Shown here: positions 43,753-51,801 of the stretch, one piece after another
Layout of the letters: the number at the start of each line of letters is the position of its first letter
Numbering within the stretch: position 1 is the first letter of the stretch
From: Barnesiella sp.
GTDB taxonomy: Bacteria > Bacteroidota > Bacteroidia > Bacteroidales > Muribaculaceae
Assembly (NCBI GenBank): GCA_014801075.1
Contig: JAAVEW010000014.1
Span: 23,298 to 87,297, forward strand
Length of the DNA: 64,000 nt
Direction: 5' to 3'
Notes under the pieces: generated by a model
The model's input: only the letters and a program-made list of their open reading frames with translations
What the model was told of the DNA's origin: nothing
Database searches by the model: none
Program-made: the position numbers and the translations under genes

Positions 43753-44505
43753 ATGGGAAAGAATAAACTAAAGAAATTCAGGGATATGGCTACGATTGAC
43801 TTCGTATTCCAGTATCCCTTTTCTGTTCTTAACGAGAAAGGTTTTCCACTTCGCGGCAAGTGGCACAAGGAATTTTTCGGCAACGACAACCCCATTGTCC
43901 TCGAACTCGGTTGCGGCAAGGGGGAATACACCGTAGGACTCGCACGCCGATACAAGGATAAAAACTTCATAGGCGTCGACATCAAGGGAGCGCGCATGTG
44001 GACCGGCGCCACGCAAGCCCTCAACGAAGGACTCGACAACGTGGCCTTCCTGCGCACAAATATCGAGCTTATCGACCGCTTCTTCGAGCCGGGCGAAGTG
44101 TCGGAGATATGGATTACATTCCCCGACCCGCAGATGAAGAAAGAGCGCAAGCGCCTGACCTCCACCCGATTCCTCAACCTCTATCGCAATATCACCCGCG
44201 ACGGTGCGCTCATCCACCTCAAGAGCGATTCACCATTCCTCTACACCTACACCCACCATCTCGTGGCCGACAACAAACTTCCGGTCGAGGTGGACACCGA
44301 CGACCTCTACCACAGCGGTCTGGCCGACGATATCCTCAACATACGCACCTTCTACGAGCAGCAGTGGCTCGCCCGCGGACTCACAATCAAGTATATCAAG
44401 TTTGCCCTCCCCCACTCCGGCGAACTCGTTGAGCCCGACGTTGAGATACCCTTCGACACCTACCGCAGCTTCTCGCGCGGCACCCTGGAGACAATGGACA
44501 TTTAG
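43753..44505 (+). CDS. trmB: tRNA (guanine-N7-)-methyltransferase TrmB
   Basis: A 250-residue SAM-dependent enzyme that makes m7G46 in tRNA variable loops. [18 protein letters not shown] (about 56-73) is the SAM-binding loop, VDIKGARMW follows, and [13 protein letters not shown] (about 121-133) is the TrmB signature. The C-terminus is longer than in E. coli, as in Bacteroidota relatives. The start [12 protein letters not shown] is basic. After the stop, a GATTAAAT(A)TTTA motif occurs twice (44513 and 44529). Confidence 0.93.
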   Translation: MGKNKLKKFRDMATIDFVFQYPFSVLNEKGFPLRGKWHKEFFGNDNPIVLELGCGKGEYTVGLARRYKDKNFIGVDIKGARMWTGATQALNEGLDNVAFLRTNIELIDRFFEPGEVSEIWITFPDPQMKKERKRLTSTRFLNLYRNITRDGALIHLKSDSPFLYTYTHHLVADNKLPVEVDTDDLYHSGLADDILNIRTFYEQQWLARGLTIKYIKFALPHSGELVEPDVEIPFDTYRSFSRGTLETMDI

Positions 44506-44592
44506 AGAGTGTGATTAAATTTAAACCGGATTAAATATTTAAAGAGGTTTTAATTGACAAGCACTCTATCAGACAAACGTAACAACTATCCA

Positions 44593-45708
44593 ATGACAGA
44601 ATTAAGACTTTATCCACAGCTCATACTCGACGCACTATCCAATGTGCGCTATCCCGGCAACGGCAAGAATATCGTTGAAAGCGACATGGTGGAGGATGAC
44701 ATCCGCATCGACGGCAACAAGGTCAGCTTCTCGCTCATCTTTGACCGCCCCACCGACCCGTTTATCAAATCCATAGTCAAGGCTTCGGAGGCAGCTATCG
44801 CCACTTACATATCGCCCGAAGTTGACATAAAAGGCAACATCGCGGTCAAGACCCGCGTGGCCGCCCCCCAGCCCGCCGTGAAACCACTTGCTCAGGTAAA
44901 GAACATCATAGGCGTGTCATCAGGCAAAGGCGGCGTAGGTAAATCGACAGTAGCCAGCAACTTGGCCGTGGCCCTCGCCCGCGAGGGTTATCGCGTGGGA
45001 TTGCTCGACGCCGATATTTTCGGTCCGTCGATGCCCAAGATGTTTGGCGTGGAGGACGAGCAGCTCTACATGCATAAAGTCGATGGCCGCGAGCTGATTA
45101 TACCCCTCGAACGCTACGGAGTGAAGCTCCTCTCGATAGGATTTCTCGTTGACAAGAACTCACCCGTGCTGTGGCGCGGCTCCATGGCGTCAAATGCCCT
45201 GAAACAACTTATCACCGATGCCGACTGGGGCGAACTCGACTATTTCCTCATCGACATGCCTCCCGGCACGTCAGATATACACCTCACTCTGGTGCAGACA
45301 CTTGCACTGACCGGCGTGGTGATAGTATCCACCCCTCAGCAGGTAGCGCTGGCCGATGCCCGCAAGGGTATCGCCATGTTCCTCTCGGACAAAATCAATG
45401 TGCCCGTGCTCGGTCTTATCGAGAACATGGCATGGTTCACCCCCGAACTCCACCCCGAGGAGAAATACTATATATTCGGTCGTGACGGCGGCCGCGAACT
45501 CGCCAAGGAACTCGGCATCGAACTTCTCGGCCAGATACCCGTAGTGGGAAGCATCTGCGACCACGGCGACAGCGGCGAGCCTATCGCTCTCGGTGACACT
45601 GTGGCCTCTCAGGCATTCCTCCACGTAGCGCGCGAGGTAATCGACGCCGTGGACCGCCGCAACGAGCAGCTCCCCCCTACCGAGAAAGTCAACGTGACCA
45701 AGAAATAG
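44593..45708 (+). CDS. Mrp/NBP35-family iron-sulfur carrier P-loop ATPase
   Basis: A 371-residue cytosolic ATPase of the Mrp/ApbC family, which carries and inserts iron-sulfur clusters. An N-terminal MIP18 (DUF59) domain (about 1-85) is followed by the deviant Walker A GKGGVGKSTVASNLA (about 112-126), Switch I-type LLDADIFGPSMPKMFG and Walker B-like DYFLIDMPPGTSD. The CxxC motif that usually binds the cluster after IENM is absent; the segment reads ENMAWFTPELHPEEKYYIFG. I start at the ATG 44593 (MTELRLYPQ) rather than at an upstream TTG. The stop codon lies in a duplicated segment. Confidence 0.9.
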   Translation: MTELRLYPQLILDALSNVRYPGNGKNIVESDMVEDDIRIDGNKVSFSLIFDRPTDPFIKSIVKASEAAIATYISPEVDIKGNIAVKTRVAAPQPAVKPLAQVKNIIGVSSGKGGVGKSTVASNLAVALAREGYRVGLLDADIFGPSMPKMFGVEDEQLYMHKVDGRELIIPLERYGVKLLSIGFLVDKNSPVLWRGSMASNALKQLITDADWGELDYFLIDMPPGTSDIHLTLVQTLALTGVVIVSTPQQVALADARKGIAMFLSDKINVPVLGLIENMAWFTPELHPEEKYYIFGRDGGRELAKELGIELLGQIPVVGSICDHGDSGEPIALGDTVASQAFLHVAREVIDAVDRRNEQLPPTEKVNVTKK

Positions 45709-45741
45709 CAGTCAACGTGACCAAACGTGACCAAGTAATAA
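45688..45741 (+). repeat. Repeated GTCAACGTGACCAA across a stop codon
   Basis: GTCAACGTGACCAA is at 45688-45701 and 45711-45724. AACGTGACCAAG then recurs at 45724 followed by TAATAA. The first copy encodes the last residues (VNVTKK) of the Mrp protein. Confidence 0.88.
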
Positions 45742-45770
45742 TCGCATTATAACTGACAACAGCTGACACT

Positions 45771-46196
45771 ATGGCAAGAATATTGATAATCAACGGGCCT
45801 AACCTCAACCTGCTCGGAGTGCGCGAACCCGCCATCTACGGCAAGGTGTCGATGGAGGATTATATCAGCGCTATAAAAGCCGACTATCCCAACGTGGAGA
45901 TTGACTACTTCCAGAGCAACCATGAGGGTGAAATCATTGACCGCCTCCACGACGAGGGTTTTGACTCGGAACTCAACGGCATTGTGCTCAACGCCGGCGC
46001 CTACACCCACACGTCACTCGCCATCGCCGACGCCATCAAGGCTATCGAAGTGCCTGTGATAGAGGTGCATATATCCAATGTTCATGCCCGCGAAGCCATC
46101 CGCCACACGTCGCTGATCTCGCCCGTGTGCCGCGGTGTGATTGCCGGCTTCGGCCTCGACAGCTATCGCCTTGCCATCGAAGCATTCCTGTACTAA
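45771..46196 (+). CDS. aroQ: Type II 3-dehydroquinate dehydratase AroQ
   Basis: A 141-residue cytosolic enzyme that dehydrates 3-dehydroquinate to 3-dehydroshikimate in the shikimate pathway; it forms dodecamers. INGPNLNLLGVREPAIYG (8-25) carries the catalytic Tyr24, NAGAYTHTS binds substrate and EVHISNVHARE carries the catalytic His. The length is typical. It heads a run aroQ, O-methyltransferase, HAD phosphatase and ribF with small gaps. aroK is at 55248. Confidence 0.96.
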   Translation: MARILIINGPNLNLLGVREPAIYGKVSMEDYISAIKADYPNVEIDYFQSNHEGEIIDRLHDEGFDSELNGIVLNAGAYTHTSLAIADAIKAIEVPVIEVHISNVHAREAIRHTSLISPVCRGVIAGFGLDSYRLAIEAFLY

Positions 46197-46206
46197 TAGC
46201 CCCGCT

Positions 46207-46857
46207 ATGCTGACAACCGACAAAGATATAGAGGATTACATTATAAATCATATTGACCGCGAGCCTGACAATCTGCATCAGCTCTACCGCCGCGTCAACA
46301 CCGAACTGCTTTACAGCCGCATGTGTTCGGGCCACCTGCAGGGTCGCCTGCTCAAGATGCTGACACGCATGATACGTCCGCAGCGCGTGCTCGAACTCGG
46401 CACCTACGCCGGCTACTCGGCACTCTGCATAGCCGAAGGGCTTGCCGACGACAGTTGCCGCGTCGACACTATCGAACTGGAGGACGAGCTGGAGGATTTC
46501 ATACGCCGCGCTTTCGACGAGTCGCCTTGCGGCAGCCGCATTGAGCTGCACATCGGCGATGCCATGCAGCTGCTCCCCACCCTGCTTGCCGACAACAGTT
46601 ACGACATGGTGTATATCGACGCCAACAAGCGCCATTATGTCGAATACTACAAGCTGCTGATTGACAGCCTCCCCTCGGGCGCGTTTATCGTGGCCGACAA
46701 CACGCTGTGGGACGGTAAGGTAGCTGACAAGGAGACGCATCTCGACGCGCAAACCCGCGGTATCATGGAATTTAACGACCTCGTAGCCGCCGATGACCGC
46801 GTGGAGAAAGTTATCATACCGCTGCGCGACGGCCTCACTCTGATACGGAAAAAATAA
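46207..46857 (+). CDS. O-methyltransferase family 3 (TrmR/COMT-like)
   Basis: A 216-residue SAM-dependent methyltransferase of the caffeoyl-CoA/catechol O-methyltransferase family. VLELGTYAGYSALCIAEGL (about 63-81) is the SAM loop, YDMVYIDANKRHYVEYY carries the metal-binding Asp, and FIVADNTLWDGKV completes the metal site. Bacterial members include the tRNA-modifying TrmR, so a tRNA 5-hydroxyuridine substrate is possible; the sequence alone does not settle it. I use the ATG at 46207, 10 nt after aroQ. Confidence 0.85.
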   Translation: MLTTDKDIEDYIINHIDREPDNLHQLYRRVNTELLYSRMCSGHLQGRLLKMLTRMIRPQRVLELGTYAGYSALCIAEGLADDSCRVDTIELEDELEDFIRRAFDESPCGSRIELHIGDAMQLLPTLLADNSYDMVYIDANKRHYVEYYKLLIDSLPSGAFIVADNTLWDGKVADKETHLDAQTRGIMEFNDLVAADDRVEKVIIPLRDGLTLIRKK

Positions 46858-46858
46858 C

Positions 46859-46892
46859 TGAAATCACTCTTTGATTGAAATCACTCTTTGAT
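46859..46892 (+). repeat. 17-bp perfect tandem duplication before the HAD gene
   Basis: TGAAATCACTCTTTGAT occurs at 46859-46875 and 46876-46892, starting two bases after the stop of the O-methyltransferase gene and ending one base before the next ATG. Confidence 0.95.
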
Positions 46893-46893
46893 A

Positions 46894-47496
46894 ATGAAAA
46901 ATCTGATGTTTGACCTCGGAGGGGTCATTATGAAAATAGAGCGACGTCGCGCCGTAGAGGCTCTGCAGGCCATCGGACTCGACAACGCCAACGAAATGCT
47001 CGGCGAATATGGCCAGCACGGTATTTTCCTTGAACTCGAACTCGGCAACGTCACTCCGCAGCAGTGGCGCGACGAGCTGCGCCGCCACATCAAAGCCGAC
47101 GTCAGCGACGAGGCTATCGACCGCGCGTTTGAGCAATTCCTCGTGGGCATTCCCACCGGTCGCCTGCGCGAACTTGAAGAGCTCCACCGCGACCATAAAA
47201 TCTACCTGCTCTCCAACACCAACAAAGTGATGTGGGACGGCATGATTCTCGACGAATTCCGTAAGGACGGCCACGACATCAACTACTACTTCGACGGCGT
47301 AATACCCTCGTTTGAAGTGCATTGCTACAAGCCCGACGCCGAGATATTCAACAAGGCGTGCGAGAAATTCGGCATCCGCCCTGAGGAGACCATATTCTTT
47401 GACGACTCGCTTGCCAATGTGCAGGCCGCGCAGGCGCTCGGTTTCGGCGGCGTACACGTGGAGGATGAGCGCCCCTTTGCCGAGTATCTTAAATAA
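46894..47496 (+). CDS. HAD-superfamily phosphatase
   Basis: A 200-residue cytosolic phosphatase. Motif I FDLGGVIM (Asp nucleophile near residue 6; the second catalytic Asp is Gly here, as in YihX-like members), motif II LLSNTNKVMW, motif III Lys in CYKPDAEIF and motif IV FFDDSLANVQAAQALG are clear. The cap is the small helical type. Sugar phosphates are the usual substrates of this subgroup, but specificity cannot be read. The ATG at 46894 is used in preference to a TTG six bases upstream. Confidence 0.88.
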   Translation: MKNLMFDLGGVIMKIERRRAVEALQAIGLDNANEMLGEYGQHGIFLELELGNVTPQQWRDELRRHIKADVSDEAIDRAFEQFLVGIPTGRLRELEELHRDHKIYLLSNTNKVMWDGMILDEFRKDGHDINYYFDGVIPSFEVHCYKPDAEIFNKACEKFGIRPEETIFFDDSLANVQAAQALGFGGVHVEDERPFAEYLK

Positions 47497-47583
47497 TTCC
47501 CGGTATCAATATATATAGTATAAAGATATAGAGTATATCGCGATAAATCGCCAACAATTATATAAAGCGAATAAAAGGCAACG

Positions 47584-48456
47584 ATGAGTCAGGTAAAGGG
47601 AGCGACAATAGGCATGTTTGACGGCGTGCATCTCGGCCATCAATATCTCATTTCGCAGCTCATGGAGCATTGTGACGAACCTGTGGCGGTGACATTTGAC
47701 AATCACCCGCTGTGGGTGCTCGGCGACCTGCGCGAGCCGCAATTGCTGCTGACACCGCAGGAGAAGGCCGACGCTCTGCGCAGCATGGGCGTTACCCCCG
47801 TAATGCTCCGGTTTGACGACTCGTTGCGCTCGCTGACAGCACGCCAATTTATTGATAGGCTGAAGAATGACTACGGTATCGACCGCCTCGTGCTCGGTTT
47901 CAACAACCGCATAGGGAGCGACCGTTGCGATGCTTCGGCCGACAAATCCTTGTCACAGGCCACCGGAGTGGATATAATACGCGCCTCGGAGCTTCCGGGA
48001 GAGCTGAAAGTCAATTCGTCAGCTATCAGGGAACTTATCAAAAGCGGCGACGTGGCTGCCGCATCGCGCCTCTTAGGCAAAGCCTATACCATTCACGGCA
48101 ATGTGGGCCACGGCAAGCAGTTAGGCCGTCAGCTCGGATTTCCTACCGCCAACCTCGTGCCTGACAATACCGATAAGCTACTGCCACTCAACGGAGTATA
48201 TGCTGCCGATGCCATAACCGCCGACGGCCACACTTACCGCGCCGTGGTCAACATAGGCAGCCGTCCCACCGTCGACAACCCCGATGCTCCGGTAACTATC
48301 GAAGCCCATCTCGACGGCTTCAACGGCGACCTCTACGACAAGTCGCTCACCCTGCGGTTTCTCGCCCGCCTTCGCTCCGAGCAGCGATTTCCCGACCTCA
48401 AAGCCCTGCGCGCCGCAATCAACCGCGACCTGCAGCAGGCAAGGGGGATAGGGTAA
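47584..48456 (+). CDS. ribF: Bifunctional riboflavin kinase and FAD synthetase RibF
   Basis: A 290-residue cytosolic enzyme that phosphorylates riboflavin to FMN and adenylates it to FAD. The N-terminal nucleotidyltransferase has GMFDGVHLGHQYLI (10-23) and VTFDNHPLWVLG. The C-terminal riboflavin kinase domain has GKQLGRQLGFPTANLVPD (about 178-195), NGVYAAD and NIGSRPTV. It is slightly shorter than many RibF proteins but has both active sites. A composite repeat and a terminator follow. Confidence 0.95.
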   Translation: MSQVKGATIGMFDGVHLGHQYLISQLMEHCDEPVAVTFDNHPLWVLGDLREPQLLLTPQEKADALRSMGVTPVMLRFDDSLRSLTARQFIDRLKNDYGIDRLVLGFNNRIGSDRCDASADKSLSQATGVDIIRASELPGELKVNSSAIRELIKSGDVAAASRLLGKAYTIHGNVGHGKQLGRQLGFPTANLVPDNTDKLLPLNGVYAADAITADGHTYRAVVNIGSRPTVDNPDAPVTIEAHLDGFNGDLYDKSLTLRFLARLRSEQRFPDLKALRAAINRDLQQARGIG

Positions 48457-48549
48457 TCACCTTGCGACAAACCACGCTACGGGTAGCCGGGAACAATGAA
48501 TGGTAGCCGGAAACAATGAATATCACCTTACGACAAACCACGCTACGGG
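48456..48549 (+). repeat. Composite A-B-B-A direct repeat starting at the ribF stop
   Basis: Unit A (28 nt, ATCACCTTGCGACAAACCAC onward) is at 48456-48483 and 48522-48549 with 27 of 28 identical. Between them, unit B (20 nt, GGTAGCCGGGAACAATGAAT) occurs twice (48482-48501, 48502-48521) with one difference. The last A of the stop codon TAA is the first base of unit A. Confidence 0.93.
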
Positions 48550-48582
48550 CTGTTATAATGCCTGCTAAGAGAATTATTGAAA

Positions 48583-48622
48583 ACAAAAGGGACGCGAAAA
48601 ATTCGCGTCCCTTTTGTTTTAT
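48583..48622. terminator. Bidirectional terminator between ribF and korB
   Basis: A perfect 16-bp stem (ACAAAAGGGACGCGAA, 48583-48598, with 48602-48617), a three-base loop and flanking A- and T-rich tracts serve both convergent genes. Confidence 0.88.
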
Positions 48623-48714
48623 TAGTCCTTTTGTCCTTTTGTCCTCTGTGATTTATTATCCCTTTTGAGAGGGTCTATACCTTTCTAAAGGGAGGGGATT
48701 TCTAAAGGCGGGGG

Positions 48715-49728
48715 TTATTTTACTTCCCAGGTTTCGCCGGCAAGAATCATTGAGCGGAGGGTGTCGAAGCCCTTCTTGGCGCGGACTTCTTCAACCTGGA
48801 GGCTTACTTCCTCATTGTAGACGGGTGACTCTACGTCGCGGATTACGCCAAGAGCGAGGGGGAGAGTGTCGCCATCCATCATTGCGAGCTGCTGGTGCAG
48901 GAAGTTGCTTTCGCAGTGAGCATCGTGTACGAGGACATCATCGAGCGTGTAGCCATCCTCGCCGATAGTCACGGCTTTGAGGAGGAAACCGTCACGCACG
49001 AGACCTTTGTTCATATCCTTGCCGAATATCATCTTCTCGCCGTGCACGAGGTGGATTGTGCGGTCGGCGCGGTATTCGCGGTCAGTGATGCTGTTGTGGA
49101 TACCGTTGTTGAAGATAACGCAGTTCTGGAGTATCTCGCACACTGATGTGCCGCGATGGCGGGCAGCGGCAACGAGTATTTCCTGCGAAATCTGAAGCTC
49201 AACGTCGATAGCGCGGGCGAAGAAATTGCCGCGCGCACCGAATACGAGTTCGGCGGGGACGAAGGGGTCCTCGGTGGTACCGTAGGGCGATGACTTGGAC
49301 ACGAAGCCGCGGTCGGAAGTGGGGGAGTACTGCCCCTTTGTCAGGCCGTATATCTTGTTGTTGAACAGGATGATATTGATGTCGACATTACGGCGCACGG
49401 CGTGAATGAAGTGGTTGCCGCCGATAGCGAGACCGTCGCCGTCGCCCGAAATCTGCCAAACGGTGATGTCGGGATTCGCCACTTTGAAACCGGTTGCGAT
49501 GGCAGCAGCGCGGCCGTGGATGGTGTGGAAGCCGTAGGTGTTCATGTAGTAGGGCAGACGCGACGAGCAGCCGATACCTGAGATGACGGCGGTCTTGTCG
49601 GGGGCTACTCCTACGGTAGCCATGGCTTTATGGAGAGAATTGAGGATTGCGTGGTCGCCGCAACCGGGACACCAGCGCACGGGTGAACCGTTCTTGTAAT
49701 CGCCGGCGGTGTATGTGTTGTTGTCCAT
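48715..49728 (-). CDS. korB: 2-oxoacid:ferredoxin oxidoreductase beta subunit
   Basis: A 337-residue subunit that binds thiamine diphosphate and, with the alpha subunit, oxidatively decarboxylates 2-oxoglutarate (or another 2-oxoacid) to the acyl-CoA while reducing ferredoxin. WCPGCGDHAIL (about 19-29), ISGIGCSSRLPYYMNTYGFH and the ThDP motif ISGDGDGLAIGGNHF to LFNNKIYGLTKGQYSPTS are typical of KorB. The start lies 6 nt after the korA stop, so they form an operon. 2-Oxoglutarate is the most likely substrate for this two-subunit type, but pyruvate or branched-chain acids are not excluded. Confidence 0.92.
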   Translation of the reverse strand: MDNNTYTAGDYKNGSPVRWCPGCGDHAILNSLHKAMATVGVAPDKTAVISGIGCSSRLPYYMNTYGFHTIHGRAAAIATGFKVANPDITVWQISGDGDGLAIGGNHFIHAVRRNVDINIILFNNKIYGLTKGQYSPTSDRGFVSKSSPYGTTEDPFVPAELVFGARGNFFARAIDVELQISQEILVAAARHRGTSVCEILQNCVIFNNGIHNSITDREYRADRTIHLVHGEKMIFGKDMNKGLVRDGFLLKAVTIGEDGYTLDDVLVHDAHCESNFLHQQLAMMDGDTLPLALGVIRDVESPVYNEEVSLQVEEVRAKKGFDTLRSMILAGETWEVK

Positions 49729-49734
49729 AATTGC

Positions 49735-51576
49735 TTATTTGTTGATTATGTTTTTAACTCCGTTGATTACTTCGCTCACGAGGAAAGGCTGACCCTGTAT
49801 CTTGTTGATACGGTGAATCTCCACGTCGGGGAACTTGGCCTGAAGGAAGTCGGCGAACTGGCCGCAGTTGAGTTCGGCCACGATGACGCGACGATATTTG
49901 CGCAGCACTTCGGCAGTGTTGGCGGGCAGCGGGTTGATATAACGGAAGTGGGCGAACGCGAGGGGAGTACTCGAAGCGTTAAGGTCGTTGGTGGCGGTCA
50001 TGAGATGGCCGAACGTGCCGCCCCAGCCTATGAGGAGAGTGTCGGCGTCGGGGTTGCCTGCCACTTCGAGGGCGGGGATGTCGTTGGCTATGCGGGCCAC
50101 TTTCTCGCGGCGCAGGAGCACCATCTTCTCGTGGTTGACGGGGTCGGTGGAGATAGCGCCTGTCTGCGCGTCCTTCTCCAGACCGCCGATGCGGTGGGCG
50201 AGACCTTCGGTGCCGGGCACGGCCCAGTAGCGGGCGAGGGTATTCTCGTCGCGCATGTAAGGCGACCATTGTTCGCGGAGTTCGTCGGGCACGAAGCGGG
50301 GTTTGATTTCGGGATATTCGTCAGCTTCGGGAATGCGCCATGCCGACGAGCCGTTGCCTATGAAGGCGTCGCTGAGCAGGATGACGGGGGTCATGTGCTC
50401 GATAGCTATACGTGCGGCTTCAAAAGCCATAGTGAAGCAGTCGGTAGGGGTAGCGGGAGCAACCACGCAGAGGGGTGACTCGCCGTTGCGGCCGTAGAGA
50501 GCCTGCATGAGGTCGGTCTGCTCGGTCTTGGTGGGCAGGCCGGTAGAGGGACCGCCGCGCTGCACGTCGATGACAACGAGGGGAAGCTCGGCGATGACAG
50601 CAAGTCCGATACCTTCACCCTTGAGTGCCAGACCGGGACCCGAAGTGGAGGTGACGGCAAGGTTACCGGCGAACGAAGCACCGATAGCCGAGCAAACGCC
50701 GGCAATCTCATCCTCCATCTGGCACGCTTTCACCCCGAGGTCCTTTCGCTTGGCAAGCTCGTGGAGAATATCGGTGGCGGGAGTGATGGGGTAGGAGCCG
50801 AGGAATAGGGGACGGCCCGATTTCTCGGATGCCATTATGAGACCCCACGCTGTGGCGGTGTTGCCGTTGAGGTCGGTGTAAACGCCGGGGCGCACCTCGT
50901 CGCTCTCTATGCGGTAGGTCGACACCGAGGCGTGGATATTATGACCGTAGTCATAGCCGGCCTGTATCACCTTGGCATTGGCTTCATATATGGCAGGCTT
51001 CTTGGCAAACTTGTTTTTGAGCATGCGCAGGGCAGCTTCGAGCGGACGGTCGAAGAGCCAGCACACGAGGCCGAGAGCGAATATATTGCGGCATTTGAGC
51101 ACTGACTTGTTGTCCATGCCCGAGTCGGCCAGGGCAGCCTTGGTCATAGAGGTGACGGGGACTTCCACTACCTGAGCCGTGATACCGAGTTCCTTAAAGG
51201 GGTCGTCGGTAGTGAAGAGAGCCTTGGCAAGAGCCTCCTTCTTGAAAGAGTCGATATCTACTATAATGACACCGCCGGGCTTGAGAAACTTAACATTCTG
51301 CTTGAGGGCCGCGGGGTTCATGGCAATCAGCACGTCGCAGCGGTCGCCCGGAGTGTGGACGTTGGAACCTACGCTGACCTGAAAACCGGAAACACCGCTG
51401 AGCGAACCCTGCGGGGCGCGTATTTCGGCGGGGTAGTCGGGGAAGGTTGACACCGAGTTACCAAGTCCGGCCGATACATTGGTGAAGATATTGCCGGCAA
51501 GCTGCATGCCGTCGCCGGAGTCACCCGAAAAGCGGACCACCACTTTGTCGAGCATTTTCACTTTTGGATTTTCCAT
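49735..51576 (-). CDS. korA: 2-oxoacid:ferredoxin oxidoreductase alpha subunit (gamma-alpha fusion)
   Basis: A 613-residue subunit. The gamma domain (about 1-195, VVRFSGDSGDGMQLAGNIF and FPDYPAEIRAPQG) is fused to the alpha domain (about 210-600). In the latter, YPITPATDILHELAKR (about 263-278), STSGPGLALKGEGIGLAV and VQRGGPSTGLPTKTEQTDL are family signatures for 2-oxoacid and coenzyme A binding. Upstream on the minus strand is TACCTTTG (51617-51610), the probable -7 box of this operon; the -33 box is weak. Confidence 0.93.
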   Translation of the reverse strand: MENPKVKMLDKVVVRFSGDSGDGMQLAGNIFTNVSAGLGNSVSTFPDYPAEIRAPQGSLSGVSGFQVSVGSNVHTPGDRCDVLIAMNPAALKQNVKFLKPGGVIIVDIDSFKKEALAKALFTTDDPFKELGITAQVVEVPVTSMTKAALADSGMDNKSVLKCRNIFALGLVCWLFDRPLEAALRMLKNKFAKKPAIYEANAKVIQAGYDYGHNIHASVSTYRIESDEVRPGVYTDLNGNTATAWGLIMASEKSGRPLFLGSYPITPATDILHELAKRKDLGVKACQMEDEIAGVCSAIGASFAGNLAVTSTSGPGLALKGEGIGLAVIAELPLVVIDVQRGGPSTGLPTKTEQTDLMQALYGRNGESPLCVVAPATPTDCFTMAFEAARIAIEHMTPVILLSDAFIGNGSSAWRIPEADEYPEIKPRFVPDELREQWSPYMRDENTLARYWAVPGTEGLAHRIGGLEKDAQTGAISTDPVNHEKMVLLRREKVARIANDIPALEVAGNPDADTLLIGWGGTFGHLMTATNDLNASSTPLAFAHFRYINPLPANTAEVLRKYRRVIVAELNCGQFADFLQAKFPDVEIHRINKIQGQPFLVSEVINGVKNIINK

Positions 51577-51681
51577 TTGCGGTAATTACAATTTACTATA
51601 TTCTGTCCGCAAAGGTACTATTTTAAAAGCGTAAATAAAAAGAACTCCGTCAATTTCTTATAATTATGGACATTTTAAAAC

Positions 51682-51751
51682 TCATTTAACACTTCATATT
51701 TCATTTAACACTTCGAGCGCCATGTAAATCAGATATTTTTGCGTATCTTTG
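51682..51751 (+). promoter_or_regulatory. Upstream region of lptD with duplicated segments
   Basis: A 19-nt tandem duplication (TCATTTAACACTTC at 51682 and 51701) is followed by two -7-like boxes 10 bp apart, TATTTTTG (51734-51741) and TATCTTTG (51744-51751). Neither has a good TTTG 20 nt upstream. Confidence 0.45.
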
Positions 51752-51801
51752 CGAGGTAAAAAGAGTCGTTTTTTTCTGACAATAAACCAAGCATTATCAA
51801 A

